The notes beneath the pieces are model-generated. The model searched no databases, was not told where the DNA came from, and saw only the letters and a program-made list of their open reading frames with translations. From positions 58,552 through 122,551 of the forward strand of contig JAQGBZ010000186.1 in assembly GCA_034687125.1 (NCBI GenBank): a stretch of 64,000 nucleotides of DNA, given 5' to 3'. How positions within the stretch are numbered: the stretch's first letter is position 1; every line of letters begins with the position of its first letter. Of this stretch, positions 13,601-26,335 are shown piece by piece. Origin of the DNA: Neelides folsomi (taxonomy: Eukaryota; Arthropoda; Collembola; Neelipleona; Neelidae). The position numbers were made by a program, and so were the translations under genes.

Positions 13601-16600
13601 GTAAGCTCACCTTTTCTCAATTTCCGAGTTTCACAAGAGGAAAAGTTGGTTGAAAAGAAGAGCGATATCGGATTCAAAGGATTCCAAGTTAAACGAAAAG
13701 TTTTTGTTTAACTCGTCTCCTTCGAATGTTTCAACTTGGTAGTTATTTATCTTCACGTATGCTCGTTAAATTCTTTTATATCATTCTTTTGCTCAAGTAA
13801 GGAAAGTAAATTGAGAATCTCTGAAGTTTTGTACTATAATATCCTATAATACCATCATAGTATTCATTACATAAAGTTATAGTGAATTGAATAAAAAGTA
13901 GAAAAGACGGAAAAGTATTAGGTAGATACAGATGCTTTTTAAGTACAGTTGTAAATTCAATTGACAAAATATTTCATTTCTTTGAGAAAAGTGAACAAAA
14001 AGCCCTTTGATATTTTGTAATCATATCGATCGAAAATATCTTTTTCAAAGAAATAATATGATTGAGCTTTGATTACGATGCATGATAATAATAAAGTATG
14101 GAACATAGAAGAGATTGGTAAATATCTGTATAAAGGGAATTGAAATTCAGATGTAAATGTAAAATATTGATCATTGGCTTATCCCTATATTGCATACATA
14201 CTTGCATGCGGATAAATACATATCTCATATTTATACCTGTATATTACGTATAATACCTGGTACAATATATTCCTTTCATCTTTTATTATGTGTATTGTAC
14301 TCTACATATTATGTATTTTATACATTTCTTGTGAGTTTATGAGAAATAAGAACCTTGTGATCTATTTATCTAAAGGATTCATATTGCATTAAAATTTCTT
14401 TCAATTTTTTATAAAGTTCATGGGGTGGGTAAAGGTCATGGGTAAAGTTCATTCATCTTGCATATTTTCCTTTTGAAGGATTTGTGAAAGTTGTGAGCAG
14501 GAAAGTTTTCCTTTAATCTTTCAGGACAAACGGGATTAAATTGATGGTGAAAGCGAGGAGATGAAAGGATTTCAATTTCCAACTACCTTCAACTTCTCTA
14601 ATTAATTGAGAGGAAGTTTGAAATGAGAATTTCCTGTATTTATTTCCACAATCAAAAGATTCCTCCTTTATTAAATCTAAAATTCTCCTGTTCTTATTAA
14701 GTCTATCCTTTAATATCCTTCTCTGATTTATTGTTAGACAATTTTAATATTACCCTTGTTTTATTCATTCTAAGCTTTGTATTTTCCGATACAGGATTTA
14801 ATAAATAACGCTTGTCAGACAGTAAAGATATTAAATGAGATGAATACCTAAACTTGCACTTTTAATCATGAGCTGTGAAAACAATGGATTTGTTTAGAAA
14901 ACAATCATTTCATTAATCTTTGTTTATCTTTTGGTTCTTAATTACTTTTTAGTTTTGATTTAACGTGGGAAAATTAGAAGCTTTTTCAGTTGATAAAAGT
15001 TGATATTGATAAAACATTTATATTTTGACATTTCTAAATAACAAATTATGTCACATTTAAATGGATTTGATGTGAAGTGGAGGATGGAAGGAATTAAAGC
15101 ATCTTTATCACCACTATGCAATTTCTGATGAAAGTCACGCTATATAAACGGAGTTGAAGGAATTTCCAAGTGGGAGACGAAGTGCATTGGGTTTATCTGA
15201 GGTTGCGGATGTTGGCCAATGGAATGGAATTTTATATAATAATAGACAAATGTGTAATGTTTTTAGTTAATAATATATTTATTTTTCTTCTTCCAGGATG
15301 AGTGGAGCGATGGGAAGGAATCCATGAACGGAGCAAAGAAGATCCGCATACTTTCCGAATACGACAACTTTCACTCACTCCCAACGAAGAAAAGGTTCAT
15401 CCAGAAGGCCGATGACGATCAAAAAAGTGAGCATTTTTTCCTAAATAATAATTAATGTTTATTTTATAATGTTTATGATATAAACAATAGATCGTAATGA
15501 CACTAATGAGGAGCTGTGATTTGAGAGCGTTAAGAAAAATATTCAATGGTTTGGCCGCGGAGTGTCGTTGGCCCTTTTAGCGGGCAAATAACGATAAAAG
15601 CAGGACGAGTCAGCGGATTGTTCGCCCTATAGAGCAGGGCTGGGCGAGAGTCAGCAAAATTCCTTTATCAACGCTAGACTATTTTTAAGGAGATTTGGCT
15701 AGGGGAGTAATAAGTCCATGGACTATTTATTACATGCATGAGGATTCCGCCGTCTCCCTCGACCAGATTCCTCCCTCGTGAACTCTCTTCTCCGCACTTG
15801 GAGTAACATTCTTTTACTTTGAGTACACTGGGATTGAAATTTCATGACATTGTTTGCCTCCGTTTGGTCATTTTTCATCATCCCAAGACTAAATGAATTA
15901 CACAACAAATTATTTTTATCTTAATGACCGAAGAATATTAAATTTATTTCATGCCAGAGAGAGCAAAAAGGGAGAACGTATGCTTGGATGGTGAGACCGT
16001 AGATTTATTTGTGTGTATGACCAACGAGGGAGATGTTTTGACGGACGTTATGTAAGCTTAGTTATAAGCCCAACTCTATGATGTCTCTCTCCATTCTGAT
16101 GTGAAAGTCAGTTTTTATGTTTGGCGAATAAAATATTTTTTTTCTTTGGCCGACCTGAGTTTCCTAAATTGAAAAAAATAATAGTGGAGAAGTGGAGATA
16201 CGGAAAATACGGAGTGGGAAAATGTTGTGTGAGAATATGGTTTATCCATTACCTTCCCTAAAGTTGAGTGATTTATCTTGCGTAATTTTTTGGAACCAGC
16301 AATTAATCTTTTCATTTCGTGGTTTAGGAAATTTATAGACACTTTACCACTTTTGTATGTGCGTCAGAGGAGTAATATTGTTGAACCGGGGCTATATCGA
16401 CATCTGTATGGTATTGTTACTGAATGAAGTTATATAAACATAATTTCTTGTTCAAATTACTTATATTACATACTGATATACTTTGTATGTGTCAAGAGCA
16501 GCTCTTGAATCCGAGCTGAATCATAAAGTACCTAAATTACACGGACTTTTACTCTTTTTGATTTCATGGGAGAGATAGGGAGAGAAAGAGATGCCGAGAG

Positions 16601-17087
16601 GAAGTAGTGCATTTATGTATTCAGCCGTGTTTAAGCAGATTGTTTAAAATTTAACTTTGTTTTTTTTCCTCAGTGGTGGTTAGCCAGTGGGAAACGGAGT
16701 CTGTGAAGAAGCTCTTGTCATCTCGGTTGGAGCGAGACGAGGCAGCTTGTGTCTCCCGACTCATTGACAAAATGGCGGCGAAAATCTCAAGTTTGGAGGA
16801 GATCTGTAGGAATCAAGAAAAGGTCTTGAGAGACGTCTCTGAGAAGGTATGTGATTTTTATGTTCTTGGATGGAACCAATATGGATTTAATGCACACTAT
16901 GTACTTATTTGTATTAATTATTGTTCTTGGTCTCATTTCCCTAATTTGTGTCTTTTTTAATGGGATTGTGTAGCCGGGCGTGGAGCTGCAAGCCAAAGTA
17001 AATACAATGGAGGCGGAATTGCACTCTTTGAAGAAATGCATTCTTCGCCGTCATGAACAACGCTCCTCTGACCCAAACGTGAACTGA
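1632..17087 (+). CDS. Ski: Ski/Sno family transcriptional co-repressor (3' part, four exons)
   Basis: Exons at 1632-1845, 15297-15426, 16674-16846 and 16974-17087 join in phase and encode about 209 residues ending in TGA. The first exon carries the Smad4-binding, SAND-like zinc domain of the Ski/SnoN family: a CVECQGLFSP start, FVAHSH, then the hallmark ENRTCHWGFDSANWR. The following 139 residues hold a charged linker and two predicted coiled-coil stretches (around RLIDKMAAKISSLEEICR and LQAKVNTMEAELHSLKK), as in the family C-terminus. Ski proteins are nuclear and repress TGF-beta/BMP targets by binding Smads. The N-terminal Dachshund-homology domain is missing from the window, so the gene is partial here because of the window edge. 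The region after the Smad4-binding domain is much shorter than in vertebrate Ski. A SKOR/Fussel-type paralogue is the alternative; the motif wording favours Ski/Sno. Confidence 0.88.
1846..15296 (+). other. 13.4-kb intron of the Ski/Sno gene
   Basis: It runs from a GTAGGT donor to a pyrimidine-rich CAG acceptor. It contains a mariner-type MITE (7731-8347) and several patches richer in G+C than the surroundings, notably about 2300-2870 and 3990-4200, which could be regulatory or unrecognised exons. ORFs of 100-143 codons at 2289-2648 (both strands) and 9230-9661 (minus) resemble no family I know. No other gene is supported. Confidence 0.6.
7731..8347. mobile_element. Mariner-type MITE with 184-bp terminal inverted repeats
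   Basis: The left arm 7731-7914 and the right arm 8164-8347 are reverse complements over 184 bases with no mismatch that I can see. The element starts CGAGGGCTGAG and is flanked on both sides by TA (7729-7730 and 8348-8349), the target-site duplication of the Tc1/mariner superfamily. The CGAGGGCTG end resembles known mariner ends. The 249-bp centre has no long ORF, so the copy is non-autonomous and would depend on a transposase encoded elsewhere. Near-perfect arms suggest a recent insertion or arm homogenisation. The exact mariner subfamily is inferred from the ends only. Confidence 0.85.
15427..16673 (+). other. Second visible intron of the Ski/Sno gene, with a GC-rich patch
   Basis: It is bounded by GTGAGC and a pyrimidine tract with CAG at 16671-16673. 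The segment 15550-15660 is clearly richer in G+C than its surroundings but has no long ORF. Nothing else is recognised. Confidence 0.55.
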
Positions 17088-20000
17088 CGAAACTCCGAGT
17101 AAACTTAACTTATAAGGAATTATAATTTAAAAGAAATTTTATATATTTGAAAGTGTAGGCTTCGAAAAGGAGTCTCCTAAATTGCTATTTGGAGATTCAT
17201 TTGATCATCTTATTGAATATTATAATAACATATTATAAATACATAATGATGATGTCTTAATCGTTTTTAAGTTAAGCGTACCTGAATATATCTTTAAAAC
17301 AATTTTTCTAGAATTTAATAATTACACTGCTAATAGAACTTAATATGATCGTGTAATGTATTATTATTTATTCTCTCTATGATTTAAATATTATGGATCC
17401 ATAATATGGTCGAAAAATTTATTTGAATCACAAGGATTTGTATATTTTACGTAGAGATACATTAAGAGTAAATACTATTATGTTTGTTGTGTTGAGATAG
17501 CTGAAGTTTCATAGAGAATGTGTAAATTTTTGTTTTCAATGATTATGTATGTACATCGCAGTTTATTGGAGTAGAAATAACTGAGATAAGTTGTTGTTAT
17601 TTAGTTTATACACGAAAGTTGATTTACTTGCAGGTTTAATTGTGTACTATGAATTTAAAATTGAAACTGGTGAGAAATGGGATATATAAATATGAACTAT
17701 GGATGTATTATTTCGATATTCATTTTTGTTAGTTTACATTTTAGAGTTTTTCCCTTTACAAGGGCGGGGTTGGGTGGGACATTTAGATATTAATTATATG
17801 GAAAAGCTAAGAGAAATATATTATTATTATTATTTATGTACTTGTACATTGTAATTGGGAGGATCTTATTGAAAGAAGGAAGAGAATTGCCATTTAAAAT
17901 CAATGTAAAATGATTTAATAATTATATAAATCATTAAATTATATCATCCATGTTATTGCTTAAGAGAAATTAAACATTATAAATAATTATATATTAGCTT
18001 GGTATAGCTTCATAGACAATTTATTAATATGATGAAACTTTATAATCAGATCAATTACAATACAAAAGTGAAATCAATTAATTACTAAATTCCTACATTA
18101 ACGCTAATAATGTACATTTAATTATGCCCAAAACATTGTAAGCAATGTTGACAGCATTATGCTTCATACTAACTTCATTGTTACAATTATATCTATCTTA
18201 TACAATAGTTTCCTCCAAGAGTAATTCAACTAAATCTCATCATGGCTATGAATTATTTAGAGAATAAGATCTTATGGAGAACTAATTGATAAAGTGAATC
18301 AAAATAATTTAGAAATATTATTCATGGCTCATAATTGGAATGAGAGCATTTGAGTAGGATTGAGAATTGAATATTAAGATAAATTAAAAATTTGAAATTT
18401 AATTGCGACAAGCTACTGATCAGTATAATGGCTTTTAATAGAGAAAGTCTTATATCTTTAGAATTGAAATCATTCTTACAAAATTTGTATTTACATAATC
18501 TGTATGTTCACTCAAATCTTTTTGGGGTCTGTTAAAGTATAATTGGAGTAGCTAATGAAAAATTCTAAAATGTAATTAAGAGAGAGAATTAATTTGTAAC
18601 GGATGCAATGCTGCTGCTATGAACCTATCTAATATTCAAATATTTGTCACAACTAATTATAATAGCTCTAATTAATAGCTAAACATTAGATAAAAACTGA
18701 TATGATAAATTACTCAATTAAAATAGGAGAAAAATATTCTATGATGTGTAAAAACGGAACATATTCAATTATGTGTTTTAGTCAATTGAACATTCTGAAG
18801 GTGAAGAAGAAGAGATGTTGAAAATAATTTTAAAAACTTATATATAAAAAATATATTATCAAATATACTGTTGTAGAGATTATATTTCAGATTGTAAATT
18901 AAATAGTGGAAGACCTGAGGATCACTCGTATAAAGAAGTTACAGAGGAATTTAGGAGTGTGGCAGGATATTATTGAAATGTACCTTACAAATCCCCTCAA
19001 CCCAATCTACATATTTCTTAATGATACCTTTTCTGGCTTGAGCTGAAAGAAAAAATGATGATTTTGATGTTTTGGAAAGCGGCTATTGAAAAATGTTTCA
19101 AACAGTGTTTTATTGTGTTCTTTCCCCCTCGTTGTTGTTGACCGTAGATCGACTAATTATTATGAATTATGGTAATAATATGAGAATTTACTAGAGACAA
19201 TTATACCCAAGCTTCAAAATACCTCCTTTGTCTTTTGAGTAAAAGCCAGTCTTTTTCTTCATAAAATATTTGTAAAATTTATTTCTTCATAAAATTCATT
19301 TATTCATTACATGCATTTATTCATTCTTCAACTTGGAAAATTCCTATTTATTATCTACTTTGGAATTTCATCAAATCGATCAAATATTTTATTTACTCAA
19401 TACTCAAATAAGCGGATTCGTCTCAAGAATTCTGGTTGGATTTTCCTACACGCCTGGTCTGTTTATATTTAATATAAAAGTCTTAAGCTCCACTCTATTT
19501 TGTGAAGTGGAATGCAAACAAAGGTAGTTTCGGATGGTTTCGGAGTTTGTTTAAAGGAATAGTTGGGAGTGAGCAAATAAGAATGTCGTTGGAGTGGCCA
19601 AGACTCCCCCATGTTACTTCATAGGGAGGATGTTCTTCTGTTGTTTGGATCGAGGTCGCGATGAGAGTTAAATATATTACGAGCTACTTTTTGATGAGAT
19701 TTGTGAAGGAAATGGAGTTTGAAGTTTCACTCAAGAGCTTTTTATGGATTGAATTCCTAATTTGTGGGGAATATCTCCCAACTCATTGTGGACCATGTTC
19801 ATCATAATTTGATTCGGATCCGATTCATATTTACCCACTCGAGCTTTCAAAAACGGCGTCCGTTTTATTCCGCCCATATTGTTGAAGGATCTTCTCCTCT
19901 TCAACTCACACACACACACAACTTGAAGGACTCGGATGACGGAGAAACTCTTGAGGGGAAAGGAGATGCAAATATGGGGAAATTGAGTTAGAAAGATCCA

Positions 20001-20717
20001 TTAACCGTTCTTATATAATTCCATTATTGTATTACAGATATGTATTAGATACAAAACATAAATGCATGCATTTATACTTATGTACTCTCGAACATAAGTA
20101 TAAAGGAGATTATTCCTTTGTATTCTTGTGAAACTTTTGTATTACCCATATGTATTTATTACATTATTACATAACTACATAGTCCTTGTAGTTAGTAATA
20201 TTATGGTTAATACGATTATTCACTCTGCACTTTTCATTTTCATCCTCAGTGTTTTCCTAATAAATGGAATGGGAGTAATCCAAACTCAATATGGTGATGC
20301 ATATAAAGTATGTAATATGAAGTGGAGAGAGAAAGCCATTAGAGGAGAGGAGAAATCTGTTAATTCATTTTACAAATCTTCATGGAATATTCTCGAGAGC
20401 GGAGCCCTTTGCTAAATGACCAATTAACCTCCTTTTCTCTTTTAATATCCAGATATCATTTATGCAAGGAAAGTCCATATAACGTTAGACATCAACAATT
20501 ATATAAGACATTTTAGTGATACATTTGATTCAATTTAGGAATTCTAATAACATTTTATACCTATTACTACTAATAAATAAAATTAGGTATGCATACTATT
20601 TATAATAATGATGAATTTAAGAATTAGGCAATGAATATGACTTTATGTTCCACTTGTATGGAAAATTATAATCAATAACTACGGATGTGTATGGATATAA
20701 AATATAAATTACAAAAT
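17088..20717. other. Intergenic, AT-rich
   Basis: It holds the 3' end of the Ski/Sno transcript and then strongly AT-rich DNA. The 19.5-20.0 kb part is less AT-rich and includes a short CA repeat. No coding sequence is supported. Confidence 0.5.
19906..19920. repeat. Short (CA)n microsatellite
   Basis: About seven CA units in intergenic DNA. Confidence 0.7.
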
Positions 20718-22835
20718 TTATTTTCTAAATTCTCTCATTCTAACTGAATCTTTCTCTTGGAATCTTTTGCTCCCTTTGTTCCACTTTTGTTCTGAGCCAG
20801 ATGCAAAAATGACATAGAAAACCACACCGACGATGTAAATTGCAGCCGTGACAAAAAACACTTTTTGCCATTGACCGAGAGAAGGCTGAAAGCAAATTAA
20901 GGTAAATTTATTTTGCATTTATGAAATTAGATCACTTTTTGATTGTTTGCAACTTTTAGGCTTACGTTATTATTAATGAGGTATCCAGTGAGGGCCGGAG
21001 AAACAAAACCACAAACGGAGGCAAGAGTGTTTGAGATCCCAAAGAGAACTCCGGCAAAGTTGGGGGCAATGTCAATATGATTGATGATGAAGCCTAAATT
21101 AATTAAAATATAAATTAACGAGGGAATTTAACAATTTAATTTAAATTTAAGTGTTGGGAACCTCCATAAATGGCTCCATTAACTGCCACGGCAGTCGTTA
21201 AGAGAGAAACGGCCACGAGTCGATTACATCCCGAATACGAAGCTCCAATTAAAGCCGCAGCTGAACTTAAGTGTGCTGAGATTTCAATAACCAGCAATTA
21301 ATTGTCCAATGTAAAACTTTAGACTTTCCTTCTTTTATTATTCATAAAACAAATGTAAAGTTGTTTGAGTTAATGGGTTTTCGAGATTACCTAAACTTTG
21401 GCATAACTTCCTCACCGACACCACTCGGAGAATATTCCAGGAAATGAGGCAGTCGGCGACTTGAGTCAAAATAATTGACATGACCCACATGATCAAATAG
21501 GGAAATGCTGACATCCAGCTATTCTATACTTAAGCCCATTTAATGTGAGCAATAAAAACCTCAAATAAATGTGGAATGGCACAATTTGAGAAAATGGACC
21601 TGTTTGATGTCAAAATGCATAGCGGTTTTCATATAAGTCGGGAGCCCCGTCAGCAACGTGTACAAACCCCAAGCATGGCATGTATTGGCGACCAAAATGG
21701 CCCAAACGGGCATTGACGTGGCAAAACTTTTCCATGGGGTTGCAATCTTTTGACGTCGCTCGTATTGTTGTCCAAGGGACTTTTGTATGTAACTCAGCTC
21801 TTTTTGGGAAATCCTCGGATGATCCGCCGGACTTTCGAACATGAAGAAAACCCAAATGATGAACCAAAGGACTGAAATGGCTCCAATGATATAAAATACC
21901 GAAGGCCATCCTCCCATTACTTCAAAGTCAATCAGGTAACCGCCGACGACCATCGTGGCCGCCGTTCCCAATTGGGCCCCTGCGTAGATGACGGATGACA
22001 TTTGGCTTCTTTCGTTTGGTGGAGCCCATTTAGAAAGAATAACGTGCATTGCGGGCGGCGTGACGCCTTCGCCCAGACCTTGAATGAACCGACAGGCAAT
22101 TAAAAGATCACGATGCATCCGAGCCGCAATTGGAATTAATAAAGTGAAGATGGCTGTTATAAAAAGGCCAAGACCGAGCGTCCATTTTCCTCCAAATTTT
22201 TGAGCCAAAATTCCTCCAGGTAGCTGAGTCAAACAATAACCCCAGAAAAAAGATCTAACAAATCAATTTGTTTAAAACATTGTAAAACTGTCTAGTACTA
22301 TAAATTATATTTTTGCAAATTAAATTATTTTATTTTTATAATTTGAGTGGTTTAATATTAAAATCACCCAAGAACTATTCCTTGCTCTGCTTCATTCCAA
22401 TTGAATTCTCCTTCTTGGACAATTTTGGCAGTTTGGTTTTCTGGTTCATCTTCAATGAAAAGTTCTCGGCAATCTTCTTCTATTATTACTTTAATAAATG
22501 TTTCATTCACAATTCCAATGTCGCTTAAATTCACTGTCTTTACCGCTGCTGTTGAATTTACCATTGCCACTATTGCCAAAGAAAGGTTAAACCTCATGGC
22601 ATATGAAATGGCAAAGGCCCAAAATCCTAAGAGGGCCAAGGTATGCCGAGTTCCATAACCTAAAAAAGAACAATTTACTCATTTTTCTTTCATATTTTAA
22701 AAATTTACAAAATTGAAATATGCTACAAAGATACAAAATAATAATATAATAAGATTAGATACCTTTGGGTTTCCTTTGCGAATGAGAGACATTTATATCC
22801 AATTGACTTCCCTGCTTCAGCGTGCCTGGTACCAT
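20718..22835 (-). CDS. SLC17 family anion transporter (sialin/vesicular glutamate/Na-phosphate type)
   Basis: Seven exons read right to left: 22763-22835, 22368-22659, 21600-22254, 21391-21523, 21162-21275, 20966-21093 and 20718-20885. All phases match and give a complete protein of 520 residues, the usual family length. It is a major-facilitator carrier expected to have 12 membrane helices. Family marks are an arginine in the first helix (AISYAMRFNLSLAIVAMV, R47), an acidic, glycosylatable first luminal loop with NET, then PGGILAQKFGGKWTLG, RFIQGLGEGVTPPAMH, HFDIKQ and NHIDIAPNFAG. Members move organic anions or phosphate with protons or sodium in plasma, lysosomal or vesicle membranes; the substrate cannot be read here. 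The ATG at 22835 is the first in frame and gives a short cytosolic N-terminus. An AATAAA overlaps the stop codon. Confidence 0.93.
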
Positions 22836-24292
22836 ATTTACAACTCAACTGAACTCAATAAGTTAAATTACTGTTATCTCAACTACAAATAAACCAATAA
22901 TATTAATATGAACTGGACATGTGAGCCGTATGGATGAGGATCGTTAAAGGTAAGTGGAAATTTTCATGGGACAATTGGAGTCTTGTGAGAGATTAATTTA
23001 TCAATCAAGTCACAAGGTGTTGTGCTTCGAATCCAATTAAAGAATCCTCAAGCCCGAACCTCATTTACGAGCTCCCTTCTTAATTTCCTTTCTAAGAATA
23101 ATTTCCCTTGTAATGTAATGAGGAGTGTGAGGAAGGAGTCGAGCAAGTGAGAATTTATTAAGCCTTGAACTATCGGGTTAGTAGGATATCTTCTCCAAAA
23201 CATTGGGGCTCATGTGCTTATACCACTTCATCAATTATCAATATACTAATATCCCTAATCTAATAATAATACTCTCTTTGCATACCTCGTTTAATAAACT
23301 TACTATCCAATTAGGACAATATGTATAGCTAATCTCAAAAATGTCTTAATGTGCAAAATATGGGAAACATTTTTATATGAAACCAATTGGGTTATTTTTT
23401 TATGATATTAAAAGTGTTAAATTCTTCGCTCATTAATTCATTGCAGAGGTTCAGATCGATTCAAATTGGGTTCGAAGGAGATTAAAGTTATTCATAATGC
23501 GTGCTAAATTTGATGGGGCTTCACTTTTTTTATAAATGAAACAAATGCCTGCAAAGGCTCAACGTAATGAAAGTCAATAAAAAATACTCAAGCTCTTAAG
23601 ATGAGATAATGAAGATGGTAAATTTATTGGAGAGTTTGGTGATTGAAGACAGAATTTAACCCGAGGTTGTTATTACATGAATACTTTGCTATTAATGCTA
23701 TTAATAAATAAGAACTTAATAATAATGTAACATGTACTCGAGTAATCGTGATGAAAGTGGATAAATATCTGTACATTAACAGGTTAAGTATTACGTATGA
23801 TATAGCATAGCCACTATATCCATTAATTCATAATATGCATTATGTTATCTTCATGTAATTTCATGTAATAAATGAAAATATGAATTAAAGGTAATTTTCA
23901 CAATAAAATTAATATTTTAATCCTATGATACACACATGGCAAAATGGGTTAATTGGTTTATATTGATTTTACTGCATAGTTATTAAAAATTAAATAATAT
24001 TACATGACAAAAACTTCAATTTGATCTTTTAACTGTTCAATATTAAATAATAAACAATTGGAATAAGTATAACAAAGGAGATTTATTTATGTTTACATTA
24101 TATTGAAAGTATGTAAATTGGAATTGTAAATATTCAATTGATAGGTAAAGTTAAGAAATCTTCAGAATGCTAAATAATTATTAATTATATTTATATTGGG
24201 GTCTTAATAATGTTATTTTTTGTCACCAATCAATAATAGTTCTAACCTAATGTCTTTGATGTAGTATTTCAGAAAATATGGAGAATTTCATT
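22836..24292. other. Intergenic between the SLC17 and OBP-like genes
   Basis: It is AT-rich, with the 5' flank of the SLC17 gene on the left and the 3' flank of the OBP-like gene on the right. No ORF, repeat or RNA gene is supported. Confidence 0.5.
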
Positions 24293-25285
24293 TTAGCATT
24301 GCTGAAAATAATATAAAAGGGGTTATTTTCAATATTGTACTTATAATTGAATTTAAATGAAATACCAATGTCTATTTTGTAAACTTATGCAAATAAAATA
24401 GCTAAAATAAATTAAACATACCAAGCCTGCAATCTTCCATGTGCAATCAGCGAATTGTTTAACAGACAAACAAGAATTCTCAGTCGTATCAATATTTTGT
24501 GCTACACAAATAAATAATAAATCCATTAATTTTGAACTTTTAATAAACAAATTAAATTAATTTCGATTTTTTCATTTTTTAACTATGAGACTGAAATAAA
24601 TAAAAACATGCCATATTGGAAGCAACTGGAGAAATGTCGGAAAGCCTTTGATTCATAGCCTAATTGAGCTGAATGTTGGGCTAATTTGTAATATTTCTGC
24701 TTATCAGGCAATCCTTGGTCATCAAGCTAAATAAATAAATTAATTATAAATAACCTCATAAATATGAAAATTGATATTTGTATAATATTTAACTAAATAA
24801 ATATTATAGTAAAAAATTAATTCTTACAAGATTGAGGATTTTAGCTTGGCAGAAAAATTGACACTGAAAAATCAATACAATTCAATAATGTTATTAATAA
24901 AATGAAGATTTTAGGCATTTTTATAAATTTTAAAAACATTGATTTATAGTTATTTATTTTACGGCTTTTCTCTCTTCTGGAAATTTTTCATCGTCGTTGC
25001 ATGGTGCAAGTGCCTCGTAAACCCAAGCTCCCACTTCAAATCTTCCATCAAGACATGTAATAGCTAATGGGCTCTGCTTGCCGGTTTTCTAAAATAAAGT
25101 TTTAACCAAATTATAAATCCATCAATATTACATTGCAAATGGGACAAAGCGAAGTATAAATTGTAATTTTATTAATGATGTAAAAGTGGTTAATTTTGAA
25201 TTTTATTCAATTTTACTTCTTTTTGAGGAACTGATAAAACTCCGGCGATAAGGACACAGAGAATCGCAAATCCCAAAACCTTCAT
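24293..25285 (-). CDS. Secreted odorant-binding-protein-like (PBP/GOBP-like) protein
   Basis: Six small exons (25217-25285, 24963-25088, 24828-24863, 24612-24726, 24422-24501, 24293-24301) join in phase into 144 residues. Residues 1-18 form a clear signal peptide (MKVLGFAILCVLIAGVLS). The mature part has cysteines at 35, 53, 66, 70, 112, 126, 135 and 144. C66-x3-C70, C70-x41-C112, C112-x13-C126 and C126-x8-C135 match the C2-C6 spacing of insect OBPs, and C35 lies 30 residues before C66, as expected for C1. LLDDQGLPDKQK and ADCTWK also read like OBP sequence. Such proteins carry small hydrophobic ligands in extracellular fluid. C53 and C144 are extra. The fourth intron appears to use a GC donor (after 24612), and the last exon encodes only two residues and the stop. 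If the last intron is retained, the protein instead ends in a hydrophobic tail. The fold assignment rests on spacing, not on a search. Confidence 0.62.
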
Positions 25286-26335
25286 TTTCCAAATCTAATT
25301 TTCACCTTTTTGAACAAGGTAGGTGCAGACGGTGATTACGACTAAAGACGCCAATAGTCTTTCCCTTCACCTTTATAAGCTACAAAGGTGATGTCGGAGG
25401 TTCCTTCAAGGTCATTTAGTCATTAATTTAGACAATTTTCGGAGATAATAAATCTCCAAACATGTTCAGCAAGATTTGTCTACCAATGAAGAAGACTTTT
25501 ATTTATTCATTATGTTGTTGATGCATATGCGAATCTTCTTTTTTCCACTTAATCACATTTGTAGAAAAATGTAGTTTGGAGATTTGGACGGAGAATACGG
25601 ATATAAGAAAAATTATACATAAATGCATACGACACGTTTCTAATAAATTGTATTTATATAAAAGTGTAAATGGAATCATACAATGTATGGTTGATTATTT
25701 TCAACTTGTTTTCCAGTTTTTGATCATTAAGAATAACAACCATGCAAAACTGGAAAACAGGAGAGATTCATAGATGTGTGTGCTTATTCATATCATTTTT
25801 CATCTCATGGCAGGTAAACATAAAAAGTGGACCCTGCTTTGATATTTAATCCACACAACATAAAAGTTTAATCTTTCCAAATTTACAAATGACTCATTGT
25901 TATAAAAGTTTCAAATTATTTAATGATGAATAAAATGTGTGTAAACATCACTGAAATTTTTAAACTTTATTCAAATATTTTAAACATGACAAATGATTTT
26001 AATTAAAATGATTCAAGGAGAAAACATTTAAAAATACTCAAATGAATTATCATTCTCAAAGCTAATTTAACTTATAAAATAAATGAAGTTATCTTGAGAC
26101 AAAATGGATTTTAATTATTAACACTATCTGTAAATTTATTAAAAATGCACACAAGAACGTAAAAGTATATTTTACTTTTCTTGCATTCAAGTACTGTATA
26201 CCTATTTTACTACTCACAATCATCCAGTATATAATGATAAAAGACTACGATTTAGGATCAGGATAAGTTATTTTATACTAAAGTATTTATTTCTAATTTA
26301 ATTATTACATATCTTACCAATATCTTACACTTCTT
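25286..26335. other. Intergenic, 5' of the OBP-like gene and 3' of the LITAF-like gene
   Basis: AT-rich DNA holding the putative promoter of the OBP-like gene. No other coding sequence is supported. Confidence 0.5.
25372..25377 (-). promoter_or_regulatory. Candidate TATA box of the OBP-like gene
   Basis: On the minus strand this reads TATAAA inside GCTTATAAAGG, about 87 bases upstream of the start codon. That leaves room for a transcription start near 25345 and a leader of about 60 bases. Confidence 0.45.
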
